From assembly GCA_030038035.1 (NCBI GenBank), contig JASHPP010000223.1:1-8111 (forward strand): a stretch of 8,111 nucleotides of DNA, given 5' to 3'. This stretch comes from Trebonia sp. GTDB taxonomy: Bacteria; Actinomycetota; Actinomycetes; Streptosporangiales; Streptosporangiaceae. Numbering within the stretch: the first letter of the stretch is position 1; each line of letters begins with the position of its first letter. The position numbers were made by a program, and so were the translations under genes. Below are positions 6,192 through 8,111 of this stretch, piece after piece. Under the pieces are notes generated by a model. That model had not been told where the DNA came from, ran no database searches, and was given only the letters and a program-made list of their open reading frames with translations.

Positions 6192-6239
6192 GGATAATCC
6201 GTGCCCACTCTGGTCACTCAGTGTGGAGGACCTTTCACC

Positions 6240-6431
6240 ATGGCGAAGGCTCTATTCGGCCACGTCGGCGGTCCCGATCCGCGCATCGTCTCCGAGATGC
6301 GACGTCTCCAGCAGCGTGTTCGCGACCTGGAAGCCGAGCTTGTCCGGCTCCAGGAAGTGAACGACGCGCTTGCCGCGGGCGTCAGTCACGAGGACGTGCT
6401 CGTACTGGACCGTGAGCCGGCGCTTACCTGA
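6240..6431 (+). CDS. Small leucine-zipper-like protein of unknown function (63 residues)
   Basis: The function is not known to me; from memory, similar small coiled-coil proteins starting MAKAL-x-G-x-VG are found in other actinobacteria, but I could not check this. The ATG at 6240 has a good ribosome binding site, GGAGGA (6225-6230), 9 bases away. A Gly/Pro segment (residues 7-14) precedes a single charged helix, residues 16-46. In it M20, V27, L34 and N41 occupy 'a' positions and L23, L30, L37 and L44 'd' positions, a four-heptad leucine zipper with a buried Asn as in parallel dimers. There is no signal peptide or membrane segment, so it should be a cytosolic dimer. The C-terminus is acidic. 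The gene has its own promoter and terminator and so is probably monocistronic. It lies between mutM and smc. Confidence 0.85.
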   Translation: MAKALFGHVGGPDPRIVSEMRRLQQRVRDLEAELVRLQEVNDALAAGVSHEDVLVLDREPALT

Positions 6432-6491
6432 CGATCTCAGGAGCGCTGGCGCGCCACAGAGGCGCGACACGGCACAACCGCAGAACGAACC

Positions 6492-6526
6492 AGGGACGCC
6501 CTCCCGGCGTCCCTCTTCGTTGTTCC
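6492..6526 (+). terminator. Intrinsic terminator after the zipper gene
   Basis: AGGGACGCC (6492-6500) pairs perfectly with GGCGTCCCT (6506-6514) around a CTCCC loop, followed by the T-rich tail CTTCGTTGTTCC. It lies about 60 bases after the zipper gene stop and separates that unit from smc. It is the clearest terminator in the window. Confidence 0.85.
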
Positions 6527-6561
6527 GCGGCTGACGCGGCTGACGCGGCTGACGTGGCTGA
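6526..6561. repeat. 9-bp tandem repeat after the terminator
   Basis: CGCGGCTGA is repeated four times without spacers, the last copy with one C to T change, and CGCG follows as the start of a fifth. It lies in non-coding DNA immediately downstream of the terminator tail. Confidence 0.85.
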
Positions 6562-6812
6562 CGCGTACCGGATTCGCCCGTTCCAGGTCCCGATTTCCGC
6601 CACGGCAAAGCGGCTGTGGCGTACAACACACTGGCGTCATTAGGCAGTTGTAGCCTGGCGTGGTCCCTTTACCCTGATGTTCTTCGATAAGACGCCTGAT
6701 GTTCAGGGGGATTTCCGGTTCCGCGCCGTTTCCGGCGGTTGGCCCCAACTGGCGGTAGTGTGCGGGAGGCGGCCGTTCGCCACGGACGCGGCCCAGGGGG
6801 AGGAGGCGGCGC
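6562..6812 (+). promoter_or_regulatory. Upstream region of smc with weak promoter candidates
   Basis: This stretch has no gene-like coding. Two weak promoter candidates are TTGTAG (6648-6653) with TACCCT (6670-6675), 16 bases apart, and a -10-like TAGTGT (6756-6761) without a good -35. An imperfect inverted repeat, CGCCAC (6598-6603) with GTGGCG (6616-6621), lies further upstream. The strong ribosome binding site AGGAGG (6801-6806), 6 bases before the GTG, fixes the smc start. Confidence 0.35.
6673..6704. repeat. 10-bp direct repeat two helical turns apart, upstream of smc
   Basis: CCTGATGTTC occurs at 6673-6682 and 6695-6704, 22 bp start to start, so both copies face about the same side of the helix. 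The first copy overlaps the TACCCT -10 candidate. This is the layout of a tandem operator, but no known regulator motif is recognised. Confidence 0.5.
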
Positions 6813-8111
6813 GTGTACCTGAAGTCCCTCACCCTGCGCGGGTTCAAGTCGTTCGCCTCCGCCACCACGCTGCGCTTCGAGCCGGGCATCACCTGTGTCG
6901 TCGGCCCGAACGGCTCAGGGAAGTCCAACATCGTCGACGCCCTCTCCTGGGTGATGGGCGAGCAGGGGGCCAAGACCCTGCGCGGCGGCAAGATGGAGGA
7001 TGTCGTCTTCGCGGGCACCACCTCCCGCGCACCGCTCGGCCGCGCCGAGGTCATGCTCACGATCGACAACAGCGACGGCTCGCTGCCGATCGACTACGCC
7101 GAAGTGACGATCAGCAGGCTGATGTTCCGTTCCGGGCAAAGCGAGTACGCCATCAACGGAGACACCTGCCGCCTGCTGGACGTGCAGGACCTGTTGTCCG
7201 ACAGCGGCCTCGGCCGCGAGATGCACGTGATCGTGGGGCAAAGCCAGCTCGACGAGATCCTGCACGCCGGCCCTGAGGCCAGGCGGGCGCTGATCGAGGA
7301 GGCGGCCGGCGTACTCAAGCACCGCAAGCGCAAGGATAAGGCGCTGCGCAAGCTCGACGCGATGCAGGCCAACCTGACCAGGCTCGTCGACCTCACCGCC
7401 GAACTCAACCGGCGCCTGAAGCCGCTCGGCAGGCAGGCCGAGGTCGCCCGCAAGGCCGCGACCATCCAGGCCGAACTGCGCGACGCGCGGCTGCGGCTGC
7501 TCGCCGACGACTACGTGACCCTGCGTGACGCGGAAGTGCAGCAGGCGGCCGATGAGGCCGCGATCCGCGCCCGCCGCGAGGCCCTCGAGGGCGGCCTCGC
7601 CGCCGCCCGCGGGGACGAGGAAGAACTCGACCGCCTGGCACAGGAACGCGGCGCGGAGCTCAGCCAGGCGCAGCAGACCTGGTTCGCGCTGTCCTCGCTG
7701 ACCGAACGGATGCGCGGCCTCGCCGGGCTGGCCGCCGAGCGGGCCCGGCTGCTCTCCGCCGATCCAGAGCACGACCGGAGCGGCACGCCCCCCGGCCGCG
7801 ACCCCGACGAGCTCGAGGGGCAGGCCGCCGGACTGCGCGCGGAAGAAGCCAGCCTCACCGACCGGCTGGCGCTCGCCCGCGACGTGCTCTCGGCCGCCGT
7901 CGCCGAACGGTCCGCCGCCGAGGCGGCCCTCGCCGCCACCGAGCGCAGGCTGGCCGACGAGCGGGCCAGGCTGCTGTCCGCCGAGGCCGAGCCGGACCGC
8001 AGCGCGCCGGGCCGTGACCCCGAGGAGCTCGAGCGGCAGGCGGCCGAGCTGCGCGAGGAAGAGGCCGGCCTCACCGAGCGGCTGGCGCTCGGCCGCGAGG
8101 CCCTGTCCGAG
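6813..8111 (+). CDS. smc: Chromosome segregation protein SMC, 5' part (3' end outside window)
   Basis: SMC dimers, with ScpA and ScpB, extrude DNA loops and compact and separate sister chromosomes. The visible 433 residues cover the N-terminal ATPase half and the start of the N-terminal coiled-coil arm of a protein usually near 1,200 residues. [15 protein letters not shown] is the canonical start. Walker A GPNGSGKS spans 31-38, with K37. The Q-loop glutamine is Q143 in [10 protein letters not shown], and [22 protein letters not shown] leads into the arm. The Q-loop reads GQS where GQG is usual. From residue 309 the arm contains a 74-residue tandem duplication. The hinge, C-terminal arm, signature motif and Walker B lie beyond the right edge. 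GTG 6813 has a textbook AGGAGG six bases upstream. Base composition matches the neighbouring genes. Confidence 0.97.
   Translation, partial: MYLKSLTLRGFKSFASATTLRFEPGITCVVGPNGSGKSNIVDALSWVMGEQGAKTLRGGKMEDVVFAGTTSRAPLGRAEVMLTIDNSDGSLPIDYAEVTISRLMFRSGQSEYAINGDTCRLLDVQDLLSDSGLGREMHVIVGQSQLDEILHAGPEARRALIEEAAGVLKHRKRKDKALRKLDAMQANLTRLVDLTAELNRRLKPLGRQAEVARKAATIQAELRDARLRLLADDYVTLRDAEVQQAADEAAIRARREALEGGLAAARGDEEELDRLAQERGAELSQAQQTWFALSSLTERMRGLAGLAAERARLLSADPEHDRSGTPPGRDPDELEGQAAGLRAEEASLTDRLALARDVLSAAVAERSAAEAALAATERRLADERARLLSAEAEPDRSAPGRDPEELERQAAELREEEAGLTERLALGREALSE
7737..8111 (+). repeat. Tandem duplication in the SMC coiled-coil arm (74-residue unit)
   Basis: Unit 1 is residues 309-382 (7737-7958). 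Unit 2 begins at residue 383 (7959) and is cut by the window edge after 51 residues. Both begin ERARLLSA, pass through a GRDPxELE turn and continue LTxRLAL-x-R-x-x-LS. Of 50 aligned residues 37 are identical, with a two-residue gap before the turn, and the DNA is also clearly alike, so this is a duplication rather than general coiled-coil resemblance. Confidence 0.8.

Larger units (their letters stand above)
5705..6239. other. 535-base non-coding region between mutM and the small zipper gene
   Basis: I see no protein-coding gene with family-like sequence here. In order it holds a possible insertion-sequence end (about 5752-5785), a nested palindrome (5839-5892), GC-rich 19-bp repeats (5923-5979), a micro-ORF with a strong ribosome binding site (6018-6045), a promoter overlapping a direct repeat (6061-6100), and a leader with a small hairpin (6176-6191). 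From about 6045 base composition drops to a more AT-rich level, as expected for a promoter region. A minus-strand frame across 5557-5910 is an extension of the mutM antisense shadow. Confidence 0.7.

Noticed and set aside
6134..6415. 93-residue plus-strand ORF overlapping the zipper gene in another frame
   Set aside because: It starts at a TTG without a ribosome binding site and becomes Arg/Ser/Pro-rich where it overlaps the zipper frame, which has the real start signals and heptads.
6447..6456. TGGCGCGCCA palindrome after the zipper gene
   Set aside because: A 10-bp GC palindrome is expected by chance in DNA of this composition, and nothing else marks it as functional.
6437..7772. Minus-strand ORFs across the smc upstream region and smc
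   Set aside because: They overlap the terminator, the 9-bp repeats and the conserved SMC head. Their composition is antisense-like and they have no ribosome binding site.

Overview
The window is a conserved housekeeping segment from a high-GC actinobacterium. Supporting signs are the very GC-rich third codon positions, the frequent GTG starts (coaD, yceD-like, rpmF, rnc, smc), and the gene order recG - rsmD - coaD - DUF177/yceD - rpmF - rnc - mutM - (small gene) - smc, which is typical of Actinobacteria. The exact genus cannot be read from the sequence. All convincing genes lie on the + strand; the long minus-strand frames are antisense shadows.

Layout: (1) 1-2979 holds the 3' part of recG (repair helicase), rsmD (16S rRNA methyltransferase) and coaD (coenzyme A synthesis). 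(2) 3066-5704 is a tight probable operon: DUF177/YceD-family gene, rpmF (ribosomal protein L32), rnc (RNase III) and mutM (Fpg DNA glycosylase), with gaps of 13-20 bases. It couples 50S assembly and rRNA processing with repair of oxidised guanine. (3) 5705-6239 is a 535-base non-coding stretch with a nested palindrome, GC-rich tandem repeats, a Shine-Dalgarno-led micro-ORF and a good promoter. (4) 6240-6431 encodes a 63-residue leucine-zipper-like protein and ends at a strong intrinsic terminator (6492-6514). (5) 6526-6812 carries short repeats and weak promoter candidates in front of smc. (6) 6813-8111 is the 5' part of smc (chromosome condensation), running off the right edge.

Most of the window is ordinary core genome and I see no convincing new multi-gene system. 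The unusual points are insertions and duplications inside core genes. mutM carries an in-frame 63-bp-period tandem repeat in which runs of six G or C recur every 10 bp. The SMC N-terminal coiled-coil arm carries a 74-residue tandem duplication that shifts one arm of an antiparallel coiled coil. The small zipper protein, its long leader and the structured DNA between mutM and smc are the least explained parts.
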